The translations under genes and the position numbers were made by a program. From Pseudorhizobium endolithicum (GTDB lineage Bacteria; Pseudomonadota; Alphaproteobacteria; Rhizobiales; Rhizobiaceae), in the NCBI RefSeq assembly GCF_902153245.2, contig NZ_CABFWF030000013.1:369438-433437 (forward strand): a DNA stretch of 64,000 nucleotides, in the 5' to 3' direction. Shown here piece by piece: positions 55,710 to 64,000 of the stretch (positions within the stretch are counted from its first letter, which is position 1; every line of letters begins with the position of its first letter). Under the pieces are notes generated by a model, which saw nothing but the letters and a program-made list of their open reading frames with translations, had not been told where the DNA came from and made no database searches.

Positions 55710-58700
55710 CTCGGCCACGTCGCGAACACCATCCGAGGCGCGTCTGTCCGAGGCCGAGGCTGACCCGGCAGCCGACGGATAACGTGGCATATTGACCAGT
55801 TGTACGGCGAGTGCGGCGGAAACCTCCCGCTGCAAATCTGCCACCGGCTTCGGCCTTCCGAGCAGGTATCCCTGAAGCTCGTCACATCCGGCCTGCGCCA
55901 GGAAGAGCGCCTCCTCGATCGTTTCGACCCCTTCCGCGACGATCTTCATACCGAGGCCGGTACCGAGACTGATGATCGTGCGGACGATGACGGGAGCATT
56001 CTCCGCCTGTCCGAGGTTGTTGACGAAGCTCCGGTCGATCTTGATCGTATCGAAGGGATAGCGGTTCAGGTAGCTGAGGGAGGAGTAGCCGGTACCGAAA
56101 TCGTCGAGCGCAATGCTGAAACCCAGGCCTTTCAGCTCATTCAGGACCAACACCGCACGCTGATCGTCGTCGATCAGGACACTTTCCGTGATCTCAAGCT
56201 CGATCCGCCCCGGCTGCACGCCGGTGCGCGCCAGCAAGGCCCTCAGCTTCGGAAGGAACTCGGGATGCCGGAACTGAAGGGGGCTCACATTGACGCTGAT
56301 GTGCCCGTCGATGCGGTCTAGCAGACGGCAGGCCTGTTCCAACACCCATTCCCCAAGGGGGATGATTTGTCCCGATGCCTCGGCTACAGGTATGAAATCG
56401 GCGGGGCTTACCATGCCTCGCTCCGGATGATGCCAGCGCAACAGAGCTTCATATCCGCTGATCGCCGCCGTAGCGGCATCCACCCTCGGCTGCAGAAACA
56501 GTTCGAACTGGCCCTGCTCCAGCGCATCCGACAAATCGGCCTCCAGCTGGCGCCGCCGTTCCAGCATGTCGTTCATTCCGGACCGGAAGATGACGCTGCA
56601 GTTGCGGCCCGAGGACTTGGCGTGGTGGAGCGCGACATCTCCGCAACGCATCAGGACGTCCACGTCCTGCGCATGTTCGGGGCACAGGGCGCCACCGATG
56701 CTGACGGTAACCGTCAGCATGTCGTTCATCATGATATCGACCGGCTGACGCATGGTGCCGATCACCGAGCGCGCGAAGAGTTCCAGTTCCGCCTCGCTGC
56801 GGATCGTCGGCAGGACGATGGCAAACTCGTCGCCGGCGAGCCGCGCTACCAGCCCGTCGTCGCCTGCGGCCGCCGACAACCGCCGCGCGACTTCGGCGAT
56901 CACCACGTCGCCGGCATTGTGCCCGTAGATGTCGTTGATGCTCTTGAACCGGTCGATGTCCACGAGCAGAAGCGCGAACGCCTCCCCCTGGCCGGCCAGT
57001 TCCACCAGCCGCGACAACTGTTCCGCAAAGAGCGAGCGGTTCGGCAGGCCGGTCTGCGGGTCGTGGAGGGCGAGATGACGGATCCGCTGCTCGGCATGTC
57101 TGCGCTCGCGCAGATCGACCAGACAGGTGATCCGCGCTTTCCTGCCCCGATAGATGATGTCGCGACCCCGCGCCTCCACGGGTATTTCTTCGCCGCTGGC
57201 AAGCCTGACGATGATCTCGTGGCTGCTGTTGTCGTTCATCTCGACCATTTCCCGGACGCGCGCATTCTCGCCGTCGTGGAGGAAGTCGAAGATGGAGCGG
57301 CCGATCAGCTGATCGAGAGGAAGGCCGATCAGCGTCGCAAGCTGTTCATTTCCGTCGATGAGCACGCCGTCGCGGTGGACGAGGATCGCTTCGAAGGTTG
57401 CGTTTGCCAGTGCCGCGACCCTTTCCGCCTCCTCGTGATCCCGCTTCAGATGCAGCAGTTCGGCCCGGCTGCGCTCCTCCGCCTCCATATTGTCCATCAG
57501 CCGGTTGAAGAGGCCGGTCAGTTGCTCCGCCTCATCTCCCGGGACCACCGGCAGCCGCTGATCGAGATTTGCGGTACCGTCCACCAGCCGGGCCAGCGCG
57601 CCTTCGACATGCCCCACACCCAGTCGCGTGCCGTGCTCCGTGATGTTCAGGCCGTCCTCCTCACCCTGGCCGGAAATCCGGATGGTCATCGTCCTGCCCA
57701 GGATCCAGAAGAAGGCGTAGCCCAGACCGAACGACCAATAGAAATTGATGCCGATCCCGACCAGTTGGACATGAAGCTGCGCCAGCCGTCCCCCGGCCGG
57801 CAGTTCGCCGAGTGGCGCGAGAAGCGCGACGAGAAGGGTTCCGGCCACTCCGGCGAACGCATGGACGCCGACCGCACCCACCGCGTCGTCGAGCCGGAAC
57901 CTGTGCGCCAGCATCGAATTGCCGTAGATCGCCACCGCACCACCGATCGCTCCGACAAGCAGTGCGCTCCGCGGATCGAAGAGATGGCAGCCGGCAGTCA
58001 CGGCGACAAGCCCGCCGAGCATGCCGCAATTCGACTTCTCGGGCAGGATCACGCCGTCCTGGTAATAGCCGATGACATAGCCGACACAGGTTCCCATGCC
58101 GCCCGCAAGGATCGTGTTGAGGAGGATGGCCGGTACCGCCTCGCTCGCCGCAAGCGTGGAGCCGCCGTTGAAGCCGATCCAGCCGATGAACAGCAAGAGG
58201 GCGCCGGTTGTGGAAAGCACCGGACTGTGGCCGGCGATCCGCACAGGCGTACCATTGGCATTGAACCGTCCCAGGCGCGGCCCGATGACCAGGCATGCCG
58301 CAAGCGCCATCCAGCCGCCTGTGGAATGAACGACTGTAGAGCCGGCAAAATCGACGAAACCCATCTCCGCCAGGTATGCGGAGGAGTTGTGAAACAGGGC
58401 AGATCCCCAGGCCCAGTGGACGAAGACGGGATAGATGAAGCCGGACAAGACCAGCGAGCCGAAGACATAGGCCGAAAGCTTCATGCGTTCCGCGACGGCG
58501 CCGGAGACGACCGTGGCGGCCGTACCGCAGAACATCACCTGGAACACGAAGAAGGCCGCCTGGTCTGCCGTCAATCCGTGCAGGAAGTAGAGGTCGCCGT
58601 CGTAGCCGAAGGGTAGACCTCCCGACCGGCCGAAGGCGAACATGAACCCGACGGCGGCGAAGGCGATCACCCCGAACACGAAGTCAAGCAGGTTCTTCTG

Positions 58701-58919
58701 GGCGACATTGATGGAATTCTTGGACCGCACCATGCCGGCTTCGAGCAGCAGAAACCCGACCTGCATCAGCATCACCAACCCTGCCGCAAAGAGTATCCAG
58801 ACGACATCCAGGGAATGCAGGGAGAGGCTCCCATCGTCCGCCGACGCAGGATCGGCACAGACAGCGAACAGAAGAAACGAGCACGTCAATCGATAAAGAA
58901 AATGTCTACCTGGCGTCAT
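55698..58919 (-). CDS. Ammonium transporter-PAS-GGDEF-EAL fusion
   Basis: 1073 residues from ATG 58919. A signal-like start is followed by an Amt/MEP transporter domain (about 35-415) with about 11 helices. Key residues appear kept: pore His198 (STVVHS) and His353 (GVHAF), Asp190 and Trp171, Phe126 and Phe250 gates, Ser254. A linker and PAS domain (about 500-600) lead to GGDEF (HDPQTGLPNR; the motif reads AGDEF at 695-699; no RxxD inhibitory site) and a full EAL domain (EAL at 824-826; DDFGTGYSS; KIDRSFV). Predicted ammonium-sensing control of c-di-GMP; whether it transports is unknown. Confidence 0.95.
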   Translation of the reverse strand: MTPGRHFLYRLTCSFLLFAVCADPASADDGSLSLHSLDVVWILFAAGLVMLMQVGFLLLEAGMVRSKNSINVAQKNLLDFVFGVIAFAAVGFMFAFGRSGGLPFGYDGDLYFLHGLTADQAAFFVFQVMFCGTAATVVSGAVAERMKLSAYVFGSLVLSGFIYPVFVHWAWGSALFHNSSAYLAEMGFVDFAGSTVVHSTGGWMALAACLVIGPRLGRFNANGTPVRIAGHSPVLSTTGALLLFIGWIGFNGGSTLAASEAVPAILLNTILAGGMGTCVGYVIGYYQDGVILPEKSNCGMLGGLVAVTAGCHLFDPRSALLVGAIGGAVAIYGNSMLAHRFRLDDAVGAVGVHAFAGVAGTLLVALLAPLGELPAGGRLAQLHVQLVGIGINFYWSFGLGYAFFWILGRTMTIRISGQGEEDGLNITEHGTRLGVGHVEGALARLVDGTANLDQRLPVVPGDEAEQLTGLFNRLMDNMEAEERSRAELLHLKRDHEEAERVAALANATFEAILVHRDGVLIDGNEQLATLIGLPLDQLIGRSIFDFLHDGENARVREMVEMNDNSSHEIIVRLASGEEIPVEARGRDIIYRGRKARITCLVDLRERRHAEQRIRHLALHDPQTGLPNRSLFAEQLSRLVELAGQGEAFALLLVDIDRFKSINDIYGHNAGDVVIAEVARRLSAAAGDDGLVARLAGDEFAIVLPTIRSEAELELFARSVIGTMRQPVDIMMNDMLTVTVSIGGALCPEHAQDVDVLMRCGDVALHHAKSSGRNCSVIFRSGMNDMLERRRQLEADLSDALEQGQFELFLQPRVDAATAAISGYEALLRWHHPERGMVSPADFIPVAEASGQIIPLGEWVLEQACRLLDRIDGHISVNVSPLQFRHPEFLPKLRALLARTGVQPGRIELEITESVLIDDDQRAVLVLNELKGLGFSIALDDFGTGYSSLSYLNRYPFDTIKIDRSFVNNLGQAENAPVIVRTIISLGTGLGMKIVAEGVETIEEALFLAQAGCDELQGYLLGRPKPVADLQREVSAALAVQLVNMPRYPSAAGSASASDRRASDGVRDVAEAAG

Positions 58920-59049
58920 CAAGCAGAACCAAAAATAAGAATTGCAGTAAGATACAGCTCTATCTACCGCTGATGCTTTAATTTTTGGTTTGGCAATAAC
59001 CCCAAAATCGGGGGGAGAAATCCTGGATGCCGAATGCCCCTGAATGGGC

Positions 59050-59370
59050 TCAGGCGTTGCGGGACTTCTCACCGTCAGAAAACAGCGACGGGCCGTTCTG
59101 GTCGATGATCTGCCGGGCCTTGCGGAAGGTGCAATCCACCGCCTCCTCCATGGAGGTGAAGACGTCGGCCCGGATGAAGTTCCGGACGAACACCTCCCCG
59201 CCCACATCCTTTTCTATGCGTCCGGCCAGCCGAAACTGGCTTCCCTCGCGGATCGGGGAAGCGTGGATCACGCAGTCCCCATGCACCTGCGGTTCCGCGG
59301 TGACTGCCGGGGCGTCCGCCTTGGCGGAGCCGGAAAAGAGCGAAAGAATGCCGGAAAGAAACGAAGCCAT
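59050..59370 (-). CDS. HlyU-family protein
   Basis: 106 residues from ATG 59370. RLAGRIEKDVGGEVFVRNFIRADVFTSMEEAVDCTFRKARQIIDQNGPSLF is the HlyU-family core. HlyU was named as a Vibrio hemolysin activator, but rhizobial members are uncharacterised and lack a clear helix-turn-helix, so the name may mislead. Also notable is the N-terminal hydrophobic stretch MASFLSGILSLFSGSAKADAP. Separate from its neighbours. Confidence 0.8.
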   Translation of the reverse strand: MASFLSGILSLFSGSAKADAPAVTAEPQVHGDCVIHASPIREGSQFRLAGRIEKDVGGEVFVRNFIRADVFTSMEEAVDCTFRKARQIIDQNGPSLFSDGEKSRNA

Positions 59371-59454
59371 GGCCGATGCCTAGCACAAACGACCGGCGCC
59401 CGGAAGCCACTGCGGACCGGGAAGGCGGACCCGGCGACGAGGGTCCGGCCGCTC

Positions 59455-60705
59455 TCAGATGATGAGGTTTGCCAGGATCTCGTTCTCGGTGATGTCCTGG
59501 TAGCCGAGATCCGCCGCCTCGAAACGCTGAAGAAGCCCCTTGAAATTCTCCGGGTCCTTCGTCTCGATGCCGATCAGGATGGAGCCGAAATTGCGGGCGG
59601 ACTTCTTGAGGTATTCGAACCGGGCGATATCGTCCTCCGGCCCGAGCAGATTGAGGAAATCCCTCAGCGCGCCGGGACGCTGGGCCAGACGGAGGATGAA
59701 GTATTTCTTCAGGCCGGCATGGCGCATGGCCCGTTCCTTGACATCCGGCAGACGCTCGAAATCGAAGTTGCCGCCGGTGACGACGGCGACCACCGTCTTG
59801 CCTTTCAGCCCGTCGGCGCCGAGCATTTCCAGGGCGGTCAGCGAGAGGGCACCCGCAGGCTCCAGCACCAGCCCCTCGATGTTCAGCATCTCGGTGATCG
59901 TCACGCAGATGGCGTTCTCCGGCGCCAGCAGGACCTGGTCCGGGCGGAAGCGCTTCAGCGCCTCGAAGTTCAGGTCTCCGATACGCGCGACCGCGGCGCC
60001 GTCCACGAAATTGTCGACCTTCGGCAACCGCACCGGCCGGCCCTCCTCAAGGCTGCGTCTGAGGCTGGGGGCGCCCTGCGGCTCGACCAGGACGAATCCT
60101 TCGTCAGGGACCGGATCGCCCAGATAGCCGGTGACGCCCGCGGCAAGCCCGCCTCCACCGACCGGCACGATCACCATGTCGGGCCGGACGCCCTCCGGAA
60201 GCTGCTCCATGATCTCGGCCGCAACGGTCGCCTGCCCCTCTATGATGTCGGGGTGATCGAAAGGCGGCACCATCACCCCGCCGGTTTCCTCGACATAGGC
60301 GTGGGCGGCGGAATAGCACTGGTCGAAGATGTCGCCGATCAGCCGGATGGTGATGAACTCGCCGCCGAACATGCGGGTCTTGTCGATCTTCTGCTGCGGC
60401 GTCGTCACAGGCATGAAGATGATCCCCGGCACCTGGAAATGACGGCAGACGAAGGCAAATCCCTGGGCGTGGTTGCCCGCGGAGGCGCAGACGAAGGTCC
60501 TTCCCCTCGCACCCCCTGCCATGGCCTTGCGGAAGAAGTTGAAGGCACCCCTGATCTTGTAGGATCTGACGGGGGACAGGTCCTCCCGCTTCAGCCAGAT
60601 ATCGGCGCCATAACGGCGGCTGAGATGTTCGTTCAGTTGCAGCGGAGTTTCCGGGAAGATTTCCCGCAATGCCGTTTTCGCCTCTTCCACAGCCTCTTTC
60701 GTCAC
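59455..60705 (-). CDS. ilvA: Threonine ammonia-lyase (threonine deaminase)
   Basis: PLP enzyme converting threonine to 2-oxobutyrate, entry to isoleucine synthesis. 416 residues. PLP lysine in SPVRSYKIRGAFNFF; AGNHAQGFA; glycine loop VPVGGGGLAAGV; and TGGNFD. The C-terminal ACT-like domain (LRLAQRPGALRDFLNLLGPEDDIARFEYLKKSARNFGSILIGIE) is single and about 85 residues, the short form common in alphaproteobacteria. Confidence 0.96.
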   Translation of the reverse strand: MTKEAVEEAKTALREIFPETPLQLNEHLSRRYGADIWLKREDLSPVRSYKIRGAFNFFRKAMAGGARGRTFVCASAGNHAQGFAFVCRHFQVPGIIFMPVTTPQQKIDKTRMFGGEFITIRLIGDIFDQCYSAAHAYVEETGGVMVPPFDHPDIIEGQATVAAEIMEQLPEGVRPDMVIVPVGGGGLAAGVTGYLGDPVPDEGFVLVEPQGAPSLRRSLEEGRPVRLPKVDNFVDGAAVARIGDLNFEALKRFRPDQVLLAPENAICVTITEMLNIEGLVLEPAGALSLTALEMLGADGLKGKTVVAVVTGGNFDFERLPDVKERAMRHAGLKKYFILRLAQRPGALRDFLNLLGPEDDIARFEYLKKSARNFGSILIGIETKDPENFKGLLQRFEAADLGYQDITENEILANLII

Positions 60706-60808
60706 GACCGCTCCGTAGATTGAATTTCGCCTGGGGTCCCGCTATGCCATAGCCAGCCGGGAGAGACAAAACCATCTTTCGGAAGCGCCGTGAAACCGGG
60801 ACAAGAAA

Positions 60809-62263
60809 TTGAACGCCAGTCTCCTCCGCCCGGCCATCTACATCGCGGCTCTGTGCGGCCTCTATCTGGCAACCGCCATGTTCCTGCCGGCGATGGTCGA
60901 TCTCTACTACGGCCACAAGGACTGGCAGGTCTTCGCGTTGTCCGGCTTCATGGTCGGCGGCCTGTCCCTGATGACGGCGCTCGCCACCCGCGGCCCGCCG
61001 CCGGCGTTCAACAAGCGCCTGGGTTTCCTGCTCGTCAACCTCCTCTGGGGCGTTTTCTCGCTCGTCGGCGCCATTCCGCTGTTCCTCGCCGAGCACGAAC
61101 TGAGCTTCGCGCAGGCCCTGTTCGAGTCGGTCTCGGGAATCACCACGACCGGATCGACCGTGATCGCCGGTCTCGATACCCTGCCGCGCGGGCTGCTTCT
61201 GTGGCGCTCGCTGCTCTGCTGGCTCGGCGGCATCGGGATCGTCGCGCTGGGCATCTTCATCCTTCCGTTCCTGAAGGTCGGCGGCATGTCGGTCTTCAAG
61301 CTCGAATCGTCAGATACCAACGACAAGCCCTTCGCCCGCCTTGCCAGCTTTACGCGGGCCTTCCTGGCCATCTATGTGCTGCTGACGCTCGTCTGCATGA
61401 TCGCTTACGACCTCGCGGGAATGAGCCACTTCGATGCGCTCAATCACGCCATGTCGACCGTGGCGACGGCGGGCTTTTCCACCCGGGACGCCTCGTTCGC
61501 CTATTTCGACAGCGAAGCGATCCTCGTCATCGGCACCATTTTCCTGACGATCGGCAGCCTGCCCTTTTCCGTCCTCATCATCCTGGCGGTGCGGCGGCGC
61601 CTGAACACGCTGCGCGAGCCACAGATTCTCGTGTTTCTCGGCTATCTCTGCGCATTCTCGATCATGCTGGCCGTCTATCACCACCTGCGCAACGACGTTG
61701 GCCTGGGGACCGCCCTCATCCATTCCTTCTTCAACATCGCGTCCATCCTGTCGACGGGCGGGTTCGCCAGCGACGACTACACGCTCTGGGGGCCCTTCGC
61801 GGTGGTGCTTGCCTTCTTCGCCACAGCCATCGGCGGATGCTCGGGATCGACGGCCGGCGGCATCAAGACCTACCGTTTCGTAATCATCTTCAACATCATC
61901 CGCAGCGGGCTGAAGCGCCTGATCTATCCCAACGCGATTTACCCCGTCCGCTACGGCAACATCACGGTGGACGCGGACGCCCAGCGCGGCGTCTTTCTCT
62001 TCGTCAGCCTCTTCCTGACGCTGTGGGTGCTCGGCAGCATGACCATGGCGGCCATGGGCTACGACTTCCTCACCGCCGTATCGGCGGCCCTCACCTGCCT
62101 CGCCAATGTGGGGCCGGGCGTGGGGCCGGTCATCGGCCCCGTGGGGAACTTCTCGACGATCAGCGACCCGGCCCTCTACCTGCTGTCGCTCCTGATGCTG
62201 CTCGGGCGCCTCGAAATTCTTACCGTCCTTGTCCTTCTGACCCCGGTGTTCTGGCGACAGTAG
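60809..62263 (+). CDS. trkH: Trk potassium uptake transmembrane protein
   Basis: Potassium-translocating subunit, partner of the cytoplasmic TrkA. 484 residues, about ten hydrophobic segments. Selectivity-filter segments in the four repeats: SGITTTGSTV, STVATAGFSTRD, ASILSTGGFASDD and CLANVGPGVGPV. Start is TTG 60809 (MNASLLRPAIYIAALCGLYL); no ATG gives an intact first helix. trkA is not in this window. Confidence 0.93.
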   Translation: MNASLLRPAIYIAALCGLYLATAMFLPAMVDLYYGHKDWQVFALSGFMVGGLSLMTALATRGPPPAFNKRLGFLLVNLLWGVFSLVGAIPLFLAEHELSFAQALFESVSGITTTGSTVIAGLDTLPRGLLLWRSLLCWLGGIGIVALGIFILPFLKVGGMSVFKLESSDTNDKPFARLASFTRAFLAIYVLLTLVCMIAYDLAGMSHFDALNHAMSTVATAGFSTRDASFAYFDSEAILVIGTIFLTIGSLPFSVLIILAVRRRLNTLREPQILVFLGYLCAFSIMLAVYHHLRNDVGLGTALIHSFFNIASILSTGGFASDDYTLWGPFAVVLAFFATAIGGCSGSTAGGIKTYRFVIIFNIIRSGLKRLIYPNAIYPVRYGNITVDADAQRGVFLFVSLFLTLWVLGSMTMAAMGYDFLTAVSAALTCLANVGPGVGPVIGPVGNFSTISDPALYLLSLLMLLGRLEILTVLVLLTPVFWRQ

Positions 62264-62335
62264 GCCACCGTCCGGACTTTCAGCCGCGGCGCCCCTTCCC
62301 TTTCAGCCGCCGCAGCTTTAAGGAAGCCACTCGTT

Positions 62336-62420
62336 GCGGACGTGGCGAAACTGGTAGACGCAAGGGACTTAAAATCCCTCGACCTCGGTCATACGGGTTC
62401 GACCCCCGTCGTCCGCACCA
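62336..62420 (+). tRNA. tRNA-Leu, anticodon UAA
   Basis: 85 nt with encoded CCA. Acceptor GCGGACG/CGTCCGC is perfect; the anticodon arm GGGACTTAAAATCCC gives UAA; a class II variable arm (CGACCTCGGTCAT) is present. No att-like duplication follows. Confidence 0.97.
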
Positions 62421-62442
62421 GCACCTGAAGAATGCGACCCCC

Positions 62443-62763
62443 TCAGCAGTTGTCGAGTTCACCGGTCGCGCCGGCGGAGCCGGAGGCGCCGATGCCGGCA
62501 ACGCCCGAACTGCCTGCCGTCCCGGTTCCCTGCATTGAGGTGTCGGCGCCGCAGTTGTCCACACTGCCGCTGGCGCCAGCGCCGGCGCTGGCGCCGGTAC
62601 TGTTCGTCGTCTGGTCGTCCACTCCCGGCAAGCCGGTCACTGCGCCCGAGGCATCCGTGGTACCGGCAGCGCCGCCCTGGAAGCTTCCGCTGGCTCCATT
62701 CTGCGCGGAAGCCGCCGTCGCCAGACCGAGCGAAAGGACAAGGGCACCCAGCATTCTCTTCAT
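62443..62763 (-). CDS. Low-complexity Gly/Ser/Ala-rich secreted protein
   Basis: 106 residues from ATG 62763 (MKRMLGALVLSLGLATAASAQ), preceded by AGGAGGAG. The mature part is GASGSF, TTDASGAVTGLPGVDD, GASAGAGASGSVDNC and a second near-copy ending GELDNC, giving two DNC motifs. Related in style to the gene at 43756. Function unknown. Confidence 0.72.
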   Translation of the reverse strand: MKRMLGALVLSLGLATAASAQNGASGSFQGGAAGTTDASGAVTGLPGVDDQTTNSTGASAGAGASGSVDNCGADTSMQGTGTAGSSGVAGIGASGSAGATGELDNC

Positions 62764-63280
62764 CGCACATCTCCTCCTGAGACTCGCTTCGCCTGCAACC
62801 GTGCAGGTGGGGAAATGTTCCTCGGGTGGTTGAAGCCCGCGGGAGGAGATTTCTTGCCAGGCGTACCGAAAATGTTCCAACTGCACTCGCACGCCGATGG
62901 GACGCATGCGATGGACGGGGCGCCCGATTGAGAAAGCCGGGCTTTTCCCCTTATTGCCCTGCCCCGCGGCGGGGCTTTTTTTTGGAACCATCGCCGATTT
63001 GCTCCGCTCCGGGACGGAGCCTCAGGGCGATTATCAACCGATCAACCACGCTTCCCGAAACGCGTCGACAGACGCTCCCGACGCGCCATCTAGCAAGGGC
63101 CGCGTCCCCATCATCGCGGCCGGGAGCCTCGGACGCCCCCAGCCCCCCAACCGAGGCTCCCGTCAGCTTGCAGCAAGCCTCGCAGGATAATCCGTTTCCT
63201 GCCGGTCCGCCCGGCATTCGGAGGAAGCCGGCTGCCCCGCCCGGCTTGCCGGCTTCCTTCTCATCATCCTGCGGAAACGG
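62764..63280. other. Gene-poor region upstream of 62443 gene
   Basis: About 520 bp with no credible gene. It holds the promoter side of the secreted-protein gene, two plus-strand terminator-like hairpins at 62934-62983 with no plus-strand gene upstream of them, and GC-rich sequence from 62990 to 63260 in which I see nothing further. Confidence 0.55.
62961..62983 (+). terminator. Orphan plus-strand terminator
   Basis: GCCCCG, CGG, CGGGGC followed by eight T residues, preceded at 62934-62946 by a smaller AAAGCC/GGGCTTTT structure. No plus-strand gene lies between it and tRNA-Leu 540 bp away, so an unannotated transcript is likely. Confidence 0.85.
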
Positions 63281-63307
63281 AAAAGGCGCAGTCTCGCAAC
63301 TGCGCCT
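63281..63307 (-). terminator. wrbA terminator
   Basis: Minus strand AGGCGCAGT, six-base loop and ACTGCGCCT followed by TTTTCC, 24 bp after the wrbA stop. Confidence 0.88.
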
Positions 63308-63331
63308 CGGTCTGCTAGAAGCGGCTCCCCG

Positions 63332-63931
63332 TCAGCCCGCAAGTTTGGCGGCGAGCTTAGCGACAAAGCTGCCCTGATAGCGGGCGCCGTCCAGTTCGAC
63401 TGCGGAGGGCTGGCGCGAGCCGTCGCCATCCGTGATCGTGCTGGCGCCGTAGGGCGAGCCGCCCTTGACTTCCTCCACGCCTGACTGCCCCTGGAAGGCG
63501 TAGGGGAGACCGGCTACCGCCATGCCGTGATGCAGGAAGGTCGGAATGAAGCTCAGGATCGTCGATTCCTGCCCGCCATGCTGCGTGGCGGTGGACGTGA
63601 AGGCGGATCCCAGCTTGCCGACCAGCTTGCCCTCGGCCCAGAGGCCACCGGTCTGGTCCCAGAAGTTGCGCATCTGCGAGGCGACGGTCCCAAAACGCGT
63701 GCCGGCCCCCACGATGATGGCATCGTATTCGGCCAGTTCCGCAACGGTCGCGACCGGGGCTTCCTGGTCGAGCTTGTAGTGCGACGCCTTGGCAACCTCT
63801 TCCGGCACCAGTTCCGGAACGCGTTTGATCACGACCTCGGCACCGACAGAGCGCGCTCCTTCCGCAACAGCCTTGGCCATCGTCTCGATGTGTCCGTAAG
63901 CGGAATAGTAAAGAACCAGTACCTTTGCCAT
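63332..63931 (-). CDS. wrbA: NAD(P)H:quinone oxidoreductase WrbA
   Basis: Flavodoxin-like FMN enzyme that reduces quinones, protecting against oxidative stress. 199 residues. FMN-binding [19 protein letters not shown] at the N-terminus, [48 protein letters not shown], and [17 protein letters not shown] with [10 protein letters not shown] are family hallmarks. Its own terminator follows. Confidence 0.96.
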   Translation of the reverse strand: MAKVLVLYYSAYGHIETMAKAVAEGARSVGAEVVIKRVPELVPEEVAKASHYKLDQEAPVATVAELAEYDAIIVGAGTRFGTVASQMRNFWDQTGGLWAEGKLVGKLGSAFTSTATQHGGQESTILSFIPTFLHHGMAVAGLPYAFQGQSGVEEVKGGSPYGASTITDGDGSRQPSAVELDGARYQGSFVAKLAAKLAG

Positions 63932-64000
63932 GCTGTCGTCTCCATCGTTGTCGGTTAAACGGGTTGCATGACTGATCTAGACCTCCGGCGGCCTAACTGC

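Noticed and set aside
58919-59207. Longer N-terminus for the Amt fusion up to 59207
   Set aside because: Overlaps the HlyU-family gene and reads through the AT-rich intergenic region; ATG 58919 begins a signal-like segment and the Amt fold.
62336-62440. Possible integration site at the tRNA-Leu(UAA) 3' end
   Set aside because: No integrase, no repeated 3' tRNA segment and no foreign-looking island.

Overview
The window is chromosomal DNA of an alphaproteobacterium, most likely of the family Rhizobiaceae (Rhizobium/Agrobacterium/Sinorhizobium/Shinella group). The evidence is high GC content; an ExoR-type periplasmic regulator; PopZ; the order dgt-argS-SPOR-nagZ-scpA-scpB-tatABC-serS-surE-pcm-nlpD; DUF1127 microproteins; and eukaryote-like homodimeric NADP isocitrate dehydrogenase. 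I see no rRNA, insertion sequence, prophage, integrase or CRISPR array. Most of the window is housekeeping DNA in compact operons.

Layout. 1-3140 (minus): rpsB-tsf-pyrH-frr, frr running off the left edge. 3333-9604: a small secreted protein, icd, a glutathione S-transferase, an ABC-F ATPase, trigger factor and tRNA-Leu(UAG). 9605-10946: a gene-poor stretch with a 19-bp perfect hairpin, two DUF1127 microproteins and a composite repeat that looks like a small RNA or tandem terminator. 10947-15654: trmFO, a small membrane protein, homologues of two mitochondrial complex I assembly factors (NDUFAF6-like and NDUFAF3-like), yajC without the usual secDF, and a P-loop ATPase. 15679-31845 (minus): a long cell-envelope, chromosome-segregation and translation cluster: dgt, argS, a SPOR protein, nagZ, scpA, scpB, an orphan ABC ATPase, tatABC, serS, surE, pcm and an NlpD/DipM-type LysM protein.

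31941-40579: erpA, xthA, exoR, a FadL-family porin, valS, popZ and a second isoaspartyl-methyltransferase-like gene. 40811-44080: tRNA-Cys, tRNA-Asn and several small membrane or secreted proteins, including ExoD-family and DUF1236 proteins. 44225-48077: a plus-strand sulfur/tRNA-editing run (cysteine synthase variant, AlaX, 3-mercaptopyruvate sulfurtransferase, GNAT, DUF1203) ending in a 23-bp perfect inverted repeat. 48104-50662: a His/Gly-rich PadR regulator resembling E. coli YqjI, then alanine dehydrogenase with a divergent Lrp-type regulator. 50749-55673: a PilZ protein, a Tat-exported CpdB-type nucleotidase, a DUF2087 protein, and a LysR/azoreductase divergent pair. 55698-63931: an ammonium-transporter-PAS-GGDEF-EAL fusion, HlyU-family protein, ilvA, trkH, tRNA-Leu(UAA), a low-complexity secreted protein, and wrbA.

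Functional links visible here: TatABC is encoded with a clear Tat substrate (CpdB); nlpD/dipM, nagZ, the SPOR protein and popZ serve envelope and division functions; the Amt-GGDEF-EAL fusion, the PilZ protein and ExoR point to control of lifestyle (c-di-GMP, exopolysaccharide). The least ordinary items are the Amt-c-di-GMP fusion, the NDUFAF3/NDUFAF6-like pair with SecDF missing, the YqjI-like PadR with a repeated operator-like motif, and several unexplained perfect inverted repeats, two of which span stop codons.
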